From NCBI GenBank assembly GCA_910578405.1, contig CAJTQO010000037.1, positions 1 to 33,763 of the forward strand: a DNA stretch of 33,763 bases, given 5' to 3'. Origin of the DNA: an uncultured Lachnospiraceae bacterium. Lineage in GTDB: Bacteria; Bacillota; Clostridia; Lachnospirales; Lachnospiraceae. The notes beneath the pieces were generated by a model. That model worked only from the letters and a program-made list of their open reading frames with translations. It made no database searches and was not told where the DNA came from. Both the position numbers and the translations under genes were made by a program. Each line of letters begins with the position of its first letter. Within the stretch, counting starts at the first letter, position 1. This document shows, piece by piece, positions 23,430 through 31,103 of this stretch.

Positions 23430-23906
23430 ATGGGATGTAAGATTAAAGTGGCTGGTTATGTGAAACTGGCGAAGTTGTGGGAGAAAAGACGGGAGGAAGC
23501 TATACGGTACCACCAGAAATATTATTTGGATAAATTTCCGGTTAATGGGGAATTTGAACTGGTGGGAGTTTTTGTGGATATAACGGGCAATAAGCAGACA
23601 GCAAAGCGCATGGAGATGGTCAGGCTCCTTAAAAGCTGTGTCAATGGGGAAGTGGAGTGCATTGCAACCCAGACAAGGGGATATCTGGCGGCGAATACAC
23701 AGGAGTTTTGTTATTTGGTAAAGATGTTGCTTGATATAGGGATATATCTCATCACGGAGGATGAAACATACCATATAGACACCATCAGTGATATAGATGG
23801 GCAGAAAGCGGCGCTTGATAAGATGGCGGGAGATTTTATTGGCCTGGATTCCGAAAGGTATTTTGCCTGGCGGGAAAAAATTGAGAGGGAGATAAGAAAA
23901 ATTTAG
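23430..23906 (+). CDS. Resolvase-like domain protein without catalytic serine
   Basis: This 158-residue protein aligns by eye along its length with the catalytic domain of the serine recombinase encoded next to it. KVAGYVKLAK lines up with RVAVYARVST; IRYHQKYYLD with QTRYYTEKIE; GVFVDITGNKQTAKRMEMVR with IYADEGKSGVSIRKRTEFRQ; and GIYLITEDETYHID with GVYFETENIYTLD. The catalytic serine position is alanine (A14), the preceding arginine is lysine, and the second arginine of the SRFAR motif is lost. It is therefore probably not a recombinase but a regulatory or dimerising partner. It is the first full gene of the operon, behind GGAGG, with 26 bases before the recombinase gene. Confidence 0.62.
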   Translation: MGCKIKVAGYVKLAKLWEKRREEAIRYHQKYYLDKFPVNGEFELVGVFVDITGNKQTAKRMEMVRLLKSCVNGEVECIATQTRGYLAANTQEFCYLVKMLLDIGIYLITEDETYHIDTISDIDGQKAALDKMAGDFIGLDSERYFAWREKIEREIRKI

Positions 23907-23932
23907 AAACGTGCGGGAAGTGAGGCGGCGCT

Positions 23933-25834
23933 ATGAATAAGCATACGGAAAGGCATTCAATAAAAGAACTGGGAGGAAGGGACGAAGTTGGCAAAGATGT
24001 TAAAGAGTTCCAGGAAAAAGGACGGGATGTACGGAAGGAGAATATCCGCCGGAAGGTTTGGAATGCAGAAGTGACGGAAGGAACAATTTTGCGCAGGGCA
24101 AAGCCAAAACCGTCTATTCTGGAGGAAGGAAGCAAGAGAGTGGCAGTATATGCCAGAGTCAGCACCAAGAGTGAAGAACAGGTTTCTTCTATAGAAAACC
24201 AGACAAGATATTATACTGAAAAGATTGAGCAGACACCTAACTGGAATATGTATAAAATATATGCGGATGAGGGAAAATCCGGCGTTTCCATAAGGAAGAG
24301 AACAGAGTTTAGGCAGATGTTAGAGGATGCCGCTGATAAGAAGATGGACTTGATTCTTTGTGCCAGTGTGTCACGTTTTGCAAGGAATGTCTCAGATTGT
24401 ATGGAGCAGGTGCGCAAGTTAAAAACGGTCAATCCCTCCCATCCTGTTGGGGTTTATTTTGAAACCGAGAATATCTATACACTGGATCCGGACTGCGGGC
24501 AAATGCTTTCCATCCATGCCATGCTTGCGGATTGGGAATCAGCCAATAAGAGCCGGAGGATGATTTTGTCTTATGACCAGAGGATATGTACGGGGCAGTA
24601 TCCCGTATCGGATTTGCTTGGTTATAGACATACGACGGAAGGCGGATTGGTGATAGTAAAAGATGAGGCAGTGACGGTAAGGTTTATTTTCTTTGCGTAT
24701 CTGATGGGGTATTCCTTGGGTGAGATAGCGAATATCCTGACAAAAAAAGGGAGAAAAACCCTTATGGGAAGGACGGATTGGAATGAAGATATGGTACGCA
24801 AGATCATGTCTAATGAAAGGCGGTGGGGTGATTTGGAAGCTAGGAAGACAATAGTGGTTGATTATATTAAAGGTAAGCGTGTGAAGAATACGCAGATTAG
24901 AGATTCAGCTTTTGTCCCCAACCACCATGAGGGCATCGTTTCAAGGGAAATTGCAACAGCGGCAAAGATGGTATTGTCAAGTGGCAGAGGGCTTGTTGGC
25001 GGTGTGCCGGATGCTGCAGTGATAGAGAGGGGGGCCTTAAAAGGATTTGTAAGTGTAAATCCAGTTTTTTATGGTGTGAATAGAACTGTATTGGAAGAAC
25101 TTAGCAGAAGTGTGCATTCTGAGGAAGAATATGAACGGTTGAAAAAGGAAGCGGAGATTATCAATGGGGAAGCGCACAGCGCTATATTATCAAAAGATTT
25201 TACGGGTTATTACGTCCCTTATAGTGCGTTTTTTATAGGGAAAGATACGCCAACGCTTACCTTGACGCGTAGGCAGATAAAATTCAACAAAAAATGTCAT
25301 GAGAAACTAGGAGGCTGTGTTTATATAGAAATACTCTGCCATCCTATGCTGCAGGCTATTATGATTAGGCCCTGTGAGGAAGGGATGGGCAATGCTATCC
25401 GGTGGGAGAGCAGCAGGGGCAGAATTCAGGAGGGTATTTCCGCCCATGCTTTTTGTAAAGCGGTTTATGATATGATGGATTGGATGCCGGAGTATGGGTT
25501 CCGATTCCGCGGCGTTACAAGGGAAAGGGGAAGCCGGAAAGCAATGGTATTTTTCCTTGATGAGCCACAGATACTTTTAGATGGAAGAATGCGAGAAAGG
25601 GCAGAAGCATATAAGGATGGAATTACGTCAGAATATATACCATATAAAAATAGAGATGTTGGAAGGGGAGGGATGACTTATCCTGACCGAAGGAGGAGGG
25701 ACAGGATAATTGATACCCTTACAGAGAATGATATTTCTGAAAAAGGGATTGTAATGGATAACCCGTTGATAGGCAGGATTCCCACGAGGGAAGAGGTCAG
25801 AAATGAACTGGAAGGACTGCTAATGTCAATGTAA
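23933..25834 (+). CDS. Large serine recombinase with novel C-terminal domain
   Basis: A 633-residue site-specific serine recombinase. A 68-residue charged N-terminal extension precedes the catalytic domain RVAVYARVSTKSEEQ, with nucleophile S77, then ASVSRFARNVSDC, and the recombinase domain at about 225-335 (YDQRICTGQYPVSDLLGYRH, then IFFAYLMGYSLGEIANILTK). The C-terminal third lacks the CxxC zinc ribbon and the long coiled coil of typical large serine integrases. Instead residues 440-549 form a domain that seems to recur in the next two genes. It probably catalyses integration and excision of this element. Its attachment site is not identified. Confidence 0.86.
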   Translation: MNKHTERHSIKELGGRDEVGKDVKEFQEKGRDVRKENIRRKVWNAEVTEGTILRRAKPKPSILEEGSKRVAVYARVSTKSEEQVSSIENQTRYYTEKIEQTPNWNMYKIYADEGKSGVSIRKRTEFRQMLEDAADKKMDLILCASVSRFARNVSDCMEQVRKLKTVNPSHPVGVYFETENIYTLDPDCGQMLSIHAMLADWESANKSRRMILSYDQRICTGQYPVSDLLGYRHTTEGGLVIVKDEAVTVRFIFFAYLMGYSLGEIANILTKKGRKTLMGRTDWNEDMVRKIMSNERRWGDLEARKTIVVDYIKGKRVKNTQIRDSAFVPNHHEGIVSREIATAAKMVLSSGRGLVGGVPDAAVIERGALKGFVSVNPVFYGVNRTVLEELSRSVHSEEEYERLKKEAEIINGEAHSAILSKDFTGYYVPYSAFFIGKDTPTLTLTRRQIKFNKKCHEKLGGCVYIEILCHPMLQAIMIRPCEEGMGNAIRWESSRGRIQEGISAHAFCKAVYDMMDWMPEYGFRFRGVTRERGSRKAMVFFLDEPQILLDGRMRERAEAYKDGITSEYIPYKNRDVGRGGMTYPDRRRRDRIIDTLTENDISEKGIVMDNPLIGRIPTREEVRNELEGLLMSM

Positions 25835-25849
25835 AACGGAGGTTATGGG

Positions 25850-26671
25850 ATGGAGCGAAAAGGGATGATACAGGATGCCGGGGCAGTAGGGGAAAAGCGG
25901 AAAGGGGAAGTCTATTCCTATGGCGACCAGGAGTTAATCCGTCAGCTTGTAAAGTCAAGGATGGCGCAGAAATCCGAGTTGGAATATGAAAATCTGGATG
26001 GCTATATGCTGCCGCCCCGCACGCAGTTTTCTATGCTCAACAAGCCTGCAGTCAGCATCCGGTATGAAAGGATGATATTTAATATGGCCTGTATCAGGCT
26101 TTTTGAGAGTGTGGAATTTATCCTGCCACTGGTGCATCCTGGAAAGAAGCGTTTGACTGTGGTGATGTGTGCTGAGGAAGAAAGCGCCTCGGTTGCTTGG
26201 GCGAGGAAAAGGCAGAAGGATGCTGTATGGGTGAACAAGAATATCACTTCGCAGGATTTTATCTTTAACTTATATAAAATGATGGAATGGAAAAATGACT
26301 GCCGCTATAAAGTTCTTGGAAGGGTGGCAAATTCCAATCAGGGTCTTGTGCTTGTATTTGAACTGGGTGAGGCCATTATGTTTGCGTCAAAACCTATAGA
26401 GATAGTAAATAAAGAGACTGGAGAGGTGAAGAAGAAGCAGGTTAAATATTATCCGGATGTTTATAAAGACTGCATCGGACAGTCGTATAATGATTATGTT
26501 GAAACAAGGCAAAGGAATTTGTTTGAATATTTGGAGGAATATATGGGACAGACTTATTCAGATAAACAACAGAAGACGGCAGAAGAGATTACTGCACAGA
26601 AAGGTTATGTGCATAAAGATATGCCTGACGGTATAAAAAGAGAACTTCCTGTGGCACAGTACAGGGGATAA
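25850..26671 (+). CDS. Recombinase-associated protein, stand-alone copy of the recombinase C-terminal domain (1)
   Basis: A 273-residue protein with no recombinase catalytic motifs. Residues 67-179 align by eye with residues 440-549 of the upstream recombinase: VSIRYERMIFN with LTLTRRQIKFN, LTVVMCAEEE with AIMIRPCEEG, ITSQDFIFNLYKMMEW with ISAHAFCKAVYDMMDW, and LVLVFELGEAIMF with AMVFFLDEPQILL. A further 90-residue charged tail is unique. It starts 15 bases after the recombinase, behind GGAGG. Likely role: DNA-binding or bridging subunit of the recombination complex. Confidence 0.62.
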   Translation: MERKGMIQDAGAVGEKRKGEVYSYGDQELIRQLVKSRMAQKSELEYENLDGYMLPPRTQFSMLNKPAVSIRYERMIFNMACIRLFESVEFILPLVHPGKKRLTVVMCAEEESASVAWARKRQKDAVWVNKNITSQDFIFNLYKMMEWKNDCRYKVLGRVANSNQGLVLVFELGEAIMFASKPIEIVNKETGEVKKKQVKYYPDVYKDCIGQSYNDYVETRQRNLFEYLEEYMGQTYSDKQQKTAEEITAQKGYVHKDMPDGIKRELPVAQYRG

Positions 26672-26688
26672 GGGGTGGAGGCAGGGTT

Positions 26689-27117
26689 ATGATTAATGGA
26701 AAAAAATCAAAAGGCAGTGAGGAATGTGGGAAAAAGGCTAAAAATACAGTGAAACTGGATGTTTCCATTTACGGTCGTGAAAGCATGATTAATATTGGAA
26801 AGGATGTGCTGCGTGTGCTTGGAGCCCCGGAAAACATCTGCTTAAAAATCAATCAGGGAATGGATTCTTTTGTCGTAATGCCATGTGAAGAAAAAGATGC
26901 TTTGTCTTTTCGTGTGCCGGATGATTTTATGTTTAACAGTGGCAGACAGATGAAAGTTACAAGCAGATCTTTTGTGACAGGTCTGTTGGCAATGAATAAT
27001 TTAGGAACAGATTGTACATATAAGATTTCAGGGACTTATTCTGAAAGGAATAATGCTGTAATTTTTAATATGTCGGATGTACGCAGGTACGGGGTTATGG
27101 AGGCAGAGAGGAATTGA
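26689..27117 (+). CDS. Recombinase-associated protein, stand-alone copy of the recombinase C-terminal domain (2)
   Basis: A 142-residue protein consisting almost only of the same domain (residues 23-131). Matching segments are VSIYGRESMIN, FVVMPCEEKD, VTSRSFVTGLLAMNN and YKISGTYSERNNAVIFNMSD, in the same order as in the two upstream proteins. It starts 17 bases after the previous gene with GGAGG in front, so the four genes form one operon. It has no catalytic motif. Confidence 0.6.
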   Translation: MINGKKSKGSEECGKKAKNTVKLDVSIYGRESMINIGKDVLRVLGAPENICLKINQGMDSFVVMPCEEKDALSFRVPDDFMFNSGRQMKVTSRSFVTGLLAMNNLGTDCTYKISGTYSERNNAVIFNMSDVRRYGVMEAERN

Positions 27118-27327
27118 GGCTGTCTATTGTACACTGAGATAAGAAAAAATGGTAAAGTGGAAATTAAGGAATTATTAGTAAAAATAAAGAGATAAATAAT
27201 CCATCCTGTTTCATTTTTGAATTATGGGTGGATTTATTTTTGCGTTTTTTAGGGCAGTTATTTATCTGCTTATACAGGGTGAATCTATTTTAAGTATATT
27301 TGTTTGGGAAAGGCAGCCCTATTCCAT

Positions 27328-27360
27328 CTTAAAAGAAACTTAAGAAAATCTTAAAAGAAT
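27328..27360 (+). repeat. Three 11-bp direct repeats resembling a response-regulator operator
   Basis: CTTAAAAGAAA (27328-27338), CTTAAGAAAAT (27339-27349) and CTTAAAAGAAT (27350-27360) are contiguous. Exact 11-bp periodicity with a CTTAA core is what OmpR/PhoB-type regulators bind. No gene lies downstream on the plus strand, so the site seems orphaned. The rest of 27118-27454 contains a small inverted repeat CCCGTA/TACGGG (27393-27406) and no gene. Confidence 0.5.
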
Positions 27361-27454
27361 GTGGATTTCTGGAAATTTTGTTTTTGAAGAATCCCGTATT
27401 TACGGGCATTTGCGGTAATGTGGCATCTGGAAAAATATGCAGTGTTTTAATCTA

Positions 27455-27472
27455 CTAGTGACAAGCTAGTGA
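27455..27472 (+). repeat. 7-bp direct repeat, 11-bp period, beside the integrase remnant
   Basis: CTAGTGA occurs at 27455-27461 and 27466-27472, 36 bases from the end of the truncated tyrosine integrase. The spacing suits a tyrosine-recombinase binding site. Confidence 0.35.
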
Positions 27473-27475
27473 TAG

Positions 27476-27507
27476 TAAAAAGCCCTCCCGAGGAGCCGGC
27501 AGGAGGG
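27476..27507 (-). terminator. Terminator of the integrase remnant
   Basis: On the minus strand CCCTCC and GGAGGG (27502-27507 and 27483-27488 in plus coordinates) enclose a GC-rich loop, and the stem is followed by GCTTTTT. It lies directly after the integrase stop codon. Confidence 0.8.
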
Positions 27508-28104
27508 TTATATTAATTCTATGGCCTGTCGGAGTTCCTCTATATCCTTATGCGTATAAGTACGCGTGGTGAGTGACTTGGAAGTGTGGCCAATCAGGCG
27601 GTCAATGCATACCTGGTTGGCCCCGGCGCTGTCCAGCAGTGACGTAAAGGTGTGGCGGCAGTCATGGGGGGTGTGGTAGGATGTTACGCCAATGGACGTA
27701 AGGGTCTTTTTGAACAGCTTAAGGTAGGCCGGCACGCTTATGGGGGAGCCTTTGGACAGGAAGAGGGCATTTTCCCTGTTCCCTGCCAGCCTGTTTTCCA
27801 CGAACCCCCGTATTTTGGAGTGTATCGGGACAATGCGGTTTTTCCCGGATTTGGTTTTAAGCCCTCCCCGGAATGCACCTGCCTGCAGGTCTATGTCGCT
27901 GGCTGGCATTAGGATAAGCTCCGAAATCCTCCATCCGGAGTATATGTATATCAGGACGCTGTCCACCCATGGCTTGTCTTTATTTGCCCATAGGGTTTCC
28001 AGTTCTGCAGCAGTGAACGGCCCGCCAGGCGCATCATCCTCCTGGACGGTAATGGCTGCAAAGGCCGAATACCCCGAACTCGGCGTGTTCTTTATTTGAC
28101 TTAA
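27508..28104 (-). pseudogene. 5'-truncated tyrosine recombinase (phage-type integrase)
   Basis: The open frame runs from just after a stop codon at 28105-28107 to the stop at 27508, giving 198 codons with no ATG near its beginning; the first GTG is at 27966. The catalytic domain is complete: SGWRISEL (Arg), KTKSGKNR (Lys), HTPHDCRHTF (His-x-x-Arg), IGHTS (His) and TRTYTH (Tyr). The N-terminal SAM-like and arm-binding domains are missing, apart from a fragment PGGPFTAAELETLW at their border. It is most likely a decayed integrase; a GTG-started catalytic fragment could still be made. Confidence 0.82.
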
Positions 28105-28183
28105 CTATATTTATTTAAGTTTTGCGCAAATACACGCCCATTTTTACTTCAATTACATCAATTATTTTGGTTTACTGATTTTC

Positions 28184-28201
28184 TGTTGCCAAAATGTTGC
28201 C
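28184..28201 (+). repeat. 7-bp direct repeat, 11-bp period, upstream of the integrase remnant
   Basis: TGTTGCC occurs at 28184-28190 and 28195-28201. A single inverted copy, GGCAACA, is present at 28902-28908 beyond hicAB. These may be integrase-binding or end sequences of a past insertion. Confidence 0.35.
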
Positions 28202-28227
28202 ATCTTTTTAATATTATATTGTTGGTT

Positions 28228-28590
28228 TTACTTTGAATAAACAGCATCATTTCTTGATAGAAGATACACACAATACTGATTCATACTGATACCTTCTCTT
28301 TTGGAATGCTCTGCCAATAGGCGATGTAAGCTCCGAGGTAATCTCAATTTAAACTGACCAGAATAATCTTCCAAGTTGTCTGGTTCATTAATCTTAATCC
28401 CATCTTCAAGTGCGGCTTCAATCCATTCCCTCTTAGCATCTGCTGCATTTGCCACCGCTTTTTCTACTGTTTCACCACAAGTAATACATCCCGGCAGATC
28501 GGGATAAGAAACCACAAAACCACCTTCATCCTTATCCTCCACAATCTCCATCCGATAAGACATTGTCATATAGTCATTCAGCGTTTTCAT
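28228..28590 (-). CDS. hicB: HicB-type antitoxin
   Basis: A 120-residue antitoxin. The N-terminal partial RNase-H-like fold shows YRMEIVEDKDEGGFVVSYPD and LPGCITCGETVEKAVANA. The C-terminal RLPRSLHRLLAEHSKREGIS segment is a ribbon-helix-helix DNA-binding domain. The start at 28590 follows AGGAAAG and overlaps the end of hicA by 17 bases, so translation is coupled. The frame is open to 28605. HicB neutralises HicA and represses the operon. Confidence 0.9.
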   Translation of the reverse strand: MKTLNDYMTMSYRMEIVEDKDEGGFVVSYPDLPGCITCGETVEKAVANAADAKREWIEAALEDGIKINEPDNLEDYSGQFKLRLPRSLHRLLAEHSKREGISMNQYCVYLLSRNDAVYSK

Positions 28591-28831
28591 CGTTTCTTTC
28601 CTCACTTTCTACGATCTGTTTCACCATCTCAACATAAACTTTCTTAATTGGCTCATGCTTTGGTATCGTAATTGGCATACAACCTTTTTTTCTAAATGTA
28701 TAATGACTGCTTCCACTTCTTGGGGCATTCATCTCATATCCATAGCTCTCTAACACCTTACGCAATTCATCAAACCGAATATCTTTTGATAAAGTGCAAA
28801 TACGTGCTAATAGTTTATCCCACTTTGACAT
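28574..28831 (-). CDS. hicA: HicA-type toxin (mRNA interferase)
   Basis: An 85-residue HicA family RNase of the double-stranded-RNA-binding-like fold. The catalytic histidine lies in SGSSHYTFRKKG, followed by ITIPKHEPIKKVYV as in known HicA proteins. It would cleave mRNA when freed from HicB. AGGAGG precedes the ATG on the minus strand, and a perfect promoter lies just upstream. The toxin is encoded first, then the antitoxin, the common hicAB order. Confidence 0.9.
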   Translation of the reverse strand: MSKWDKLLARICTLSKDIRFDELRKVLESYGYEMNAPRSGSSHYTFRKKGCMPITIPKHEPIKKVYVEMVKQIVESEERNDENAE

Positions 28832-28851
28832 TCTGAATACCTCCTATCTAT

Positions 28852-28880
28852 ATTATATGTGGTGTCGTATTTGGTGTCAA
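28852..28880 (-). promoter_or_regulatory. Consensus promoter of hicAB with a GACACCA direct repeat
   Basis: On the minus strand a perfect TTGACA (28880-28875) and a perfect TATAAT (28857-28852) are 17 bases apart. GACACCA occurs twice with 12-bp period, at 28878-28872 next to the -35 and at 28866-28860 in the spacer, a plausible HicB operator. Confidence 0.82.
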
Positions 28881-29072
28881 TCATTTTGTATATAATTTTC
28901 TGGCAACAAAAAATTTTTCAAATAAGCCTAAATAAAATAACCTGTGTAAAATTTTTCATCACTCGAACTCCTCGGCGGATAGCTTGAACTGGCTGTTTTT
29001 CCCTTATTTTTCAAGCATTTATTATCCATATTATTTAAAAATTGCTCTCGTTTTTGTGCCAGTCAAAATTTT

Positions 29073-29091
29073 TAGAGCCAAAATAGAGCCA
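29073..29091 (+). repeat. 8-bp direct repeat, 11-bp period, between hicAB and the HEPN-like gene
   Basis: TAGAGCCA occurs at 29073-29080 and 29084-29091, ending just beyond the stop codon of the next minus-strand gene. No gene is present in 28881-29094. Confidence 0.4.
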
Positions 29092-29094
29092 ACT

Positions 29095-29862
29095 TTATTG
29101 CCCATAATCAGTTCCAAACAAGGCATGAAGTACATAACATAAACTGCCATTTACATTGAAAAGTTTAATGCAATCTTCCTCTGAAACCTCTCTATCTGTC
29201 ATTCCATGCATAAGCCAATTTCTTTCCATGAACTGTGGTTTTATTCCTTTATCAAAAGTATAACCACTATTATAAAAAGATTCTATAAATCCATCTAAAG
29301 ATGGGATTAGCAGTAACGTGTCTATATATCTACTAATAGGCTCTATTCTATCATCGCAGTAAATTTGAGTTATTTTATCTGAAATTGAATCTTTAAAATA
29401 TCGTGTAGTTTTATTCCTCCAATTGTCAATTGGACATTTTCTAATTTCTCTTTCTAATAATGCCGACAAAACCAAAGCACAGCTAAAATACAATTTCTTA
29501 TCAAATAAATTTTCAGCTTCCGTCCACCAGTTATATTTCTCTACTTCAAATCTTGTATATCCCCTTATATGATTTAATAACTGATAGTTATTATAGACAA
29601 AAAAATCTTTTATCTTCTCTCCTTTCCCACTTTTCAGTAATTGATACCATGTTTCATACCAAGTTTCATCATTATTAGGTTCCCAAAAGGGAGAAATAAC
29701 CCACCCATTCATCCCTAATTCTCGACATTTATTTCGTATCCCATTTGAAAAATCTATATCTATGCCTATATCCATCAAAAGTTCATTTTGTTTTTTTACT
29801 CGATCTTTTCCGACAAATTTATAATCAACCAGACTACTAAACATATACTGTGAATCTAACAC
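29095..29862 (-). CDS. HEPN-like protein of unknown function, possible defence gene
   Basis: The start is taken as GTG 29862 because AGGAGGGG lies directly before it on the minus strand; the frame is open to TTG 29934. The 255-residue product is rich in aromatic and charged residues and has no membrane segment. Near the C-terminus the segment FMERNWLMHGMTDREVSEED fits the R-x4-H motif and the following acidic stretch of HEPN-fold ribonucleases. The middle (KLYFSCALVLSALLEREIRK) fits a HEPN helix. The gene is clearly more AT-rich than the core genes. It may be an abortive-infection or toxin-type protein; no family name is certain. Confidence 0.5.
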   Translation of the reverse strand: MLDSQYMFSSLVDYKFVGKDRVKKQNELLMDIGIDIDFSNGIRNKCRELGMNGWVISPFWEPNNDETWYETWYQLLKSGKGEKIKDFFVYNNYQLLNHIRGYTRFEVEKYNWWTEAENLFDKKLYFSCALVLSALLEREIRKCPIDNWRNKTTRYFKDSISDKITQIYCDDRIEPISRYIDTLLLIPSLDGFIESFYNSGYTFDKGIKPQFMERNWLMHGMTDREVSEEDCIKLFNVNGSLCYVLHALFGTDYGQ

Positions 29863-30121
29863 CTCACCCCTCCTATCTTCTGTTCCTTTTGATACCCTTC
29901 TACATTGTGCTAAGGCAATGTAATACTGTACCAATAAGACGATATGTAATTTCTTGCTTCATACAACAAGAAAATTTTTATAATATATACAGGGAATTAT
30001 CCGTCATCATCTTTTTTGTTTCAAGCCCCTATAAATTAAGCAACTAAGACAAAACAATATCTCTACATACTTTATCACGGAATGCCAACCCAAATTTAAA
30101 CTGCCCTTATACTTTCCTTTC

Positions 30122-30904
30122 TTACTTTATCTTTATAAGAAGCCTCAAAAAATTTCCAGTTAAATATATCAAAAAATCTAATTCTTCTTCGTTAGTAGAA
30201 TCATCATGTTTTGCATGTTCATTATTGTATTTTTCATAATAATCCAATAATTTTATGAACATATTTCTTACTTCCACAGAAATATTCTTTTCTGATAATT
30301 TTTTCCCCAATATATCATGCTGATTCTCCAAAGACTTGCTATTATTCAAGTATTGTTTCAAAAACAATTCTAATGACAATCTTAAGCAATCAACTACCTG
30401 TCTGCAATTTTGTCCCTTAAGTGTAAGTTGCAATGCCTTTTCAAATTGTTCTTTCGCTTTATCATACTTACTTAACCAATTTAAAATATCAATTACTAAC
30501 TTTTCATCCAAAAATCTTTCACTTGCAGGATAGAATTTATATCCTGATGATGTACTGCAAATAACTGCATTGACTCCTGATAGTTTTAAAGCAGATGCAA
30601 TATCTCTGACAAACCAGATTTGTTTGCAATTATCATCAGATGAATAACAACTATTGGCAATCAACTCCAAAATTTGTAACCAGATATACAGATTAGATTT
30701 GCTTTCCTCAATATCTATTGCTTTTAACACCGCATTCAAATCAGAATTAACAAAAGACAAATTTATCTTATCAACAAATGGATAAGCAACCAAATCAAAA
30801 ATTTCTCTTGAATAATAATTTATATCATACCTATCATTTCCTATAACACTTACAATAGCTGATAAAGTACGGTTTTTAAACGCTTTTAAACTCTCTTTCC
30901 GCAT
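30122..30904 (-). CDS. Abi-C/HEPN-like protein, possible abortive-infection gene
   Basis: A 260-residue AT-rich gene with no known name. The C-terminal third (YEKYNNEHAKHDDSTNEEEL, then a final helix ending in NFLRLLIKIK) resembles the C-terminal domain shared by several abortive-infection proteins, where a conserved histidine segment precedes a last helix. The N-terminal part (FKNRTLSAIVSVIGNDRYDI) could be an adaptor or sensor domain. No good ribosome binding site is seen before ATG 30904. The gap between this gene and the preceding HEPN-like gene is about 260 bases, so they may be separate units. Confidence 0.45.
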   Translation of the reverse strand: MRKESLKAFKNRTLSAIVSVIGNDRYDINYYSREIFDLVAYPFVDKINLSFVNSDLNAVLKAIDIEESKSNLYIWLQILELIANSCYSSDDNCKQIWFVRDIASALKLSGVNAVICSTSSGYKFYPASERFLDEKLVIDILNWLSKYDKAKEQFEKALQLTLKGQNCRQVVDCLRLSLELFLKQYLNNSKSLENQHDILGKKLSEKNISVEVRNMFIKLLDYYEKYNNEHAKHDDSTNEEELDFLIYLTGNFLRLLIKIK

Positions 30905-30949
30905 TTCATATCCGAATCTATAAGCAAAATTTTCTTTTATCTCTATTAT

Positions 30950-31000
30950 TTATGAAGTTTTGGCTGTTGCCTCAACCTCTTTAACCTTTTTTCTTGCCAT
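30950..31000 (-). pseudogene. Short reading-frame remnant
   Basis: ATG 31000 is preceded by GGGGAG on the minus strand and starts MARKKVKEVEATAKTS, then stops after 16 codons. A good ribosome binding site before so short a frame suggests the 5' end of a lost gene. The rest of 30905-31103 holds no gene. Confidence 0.3.
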
Positions 31001-31103
31001 AAATATTCTCCCCTATATCATCAGCACTTCATAAAGCACTGAATCGAATAATTTCATTCCTCCAAAACCATTTACAATTAATTCAAAATAGCTAGAGCAG
31101 GTA

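Noticed and set aside
28950..29000. tRNA-like TTCGAGT segment on the minus strand, considered as an att core
   Set aside because: Only a short match to a T-loop without a foldable arm; not distinguishable from chance.
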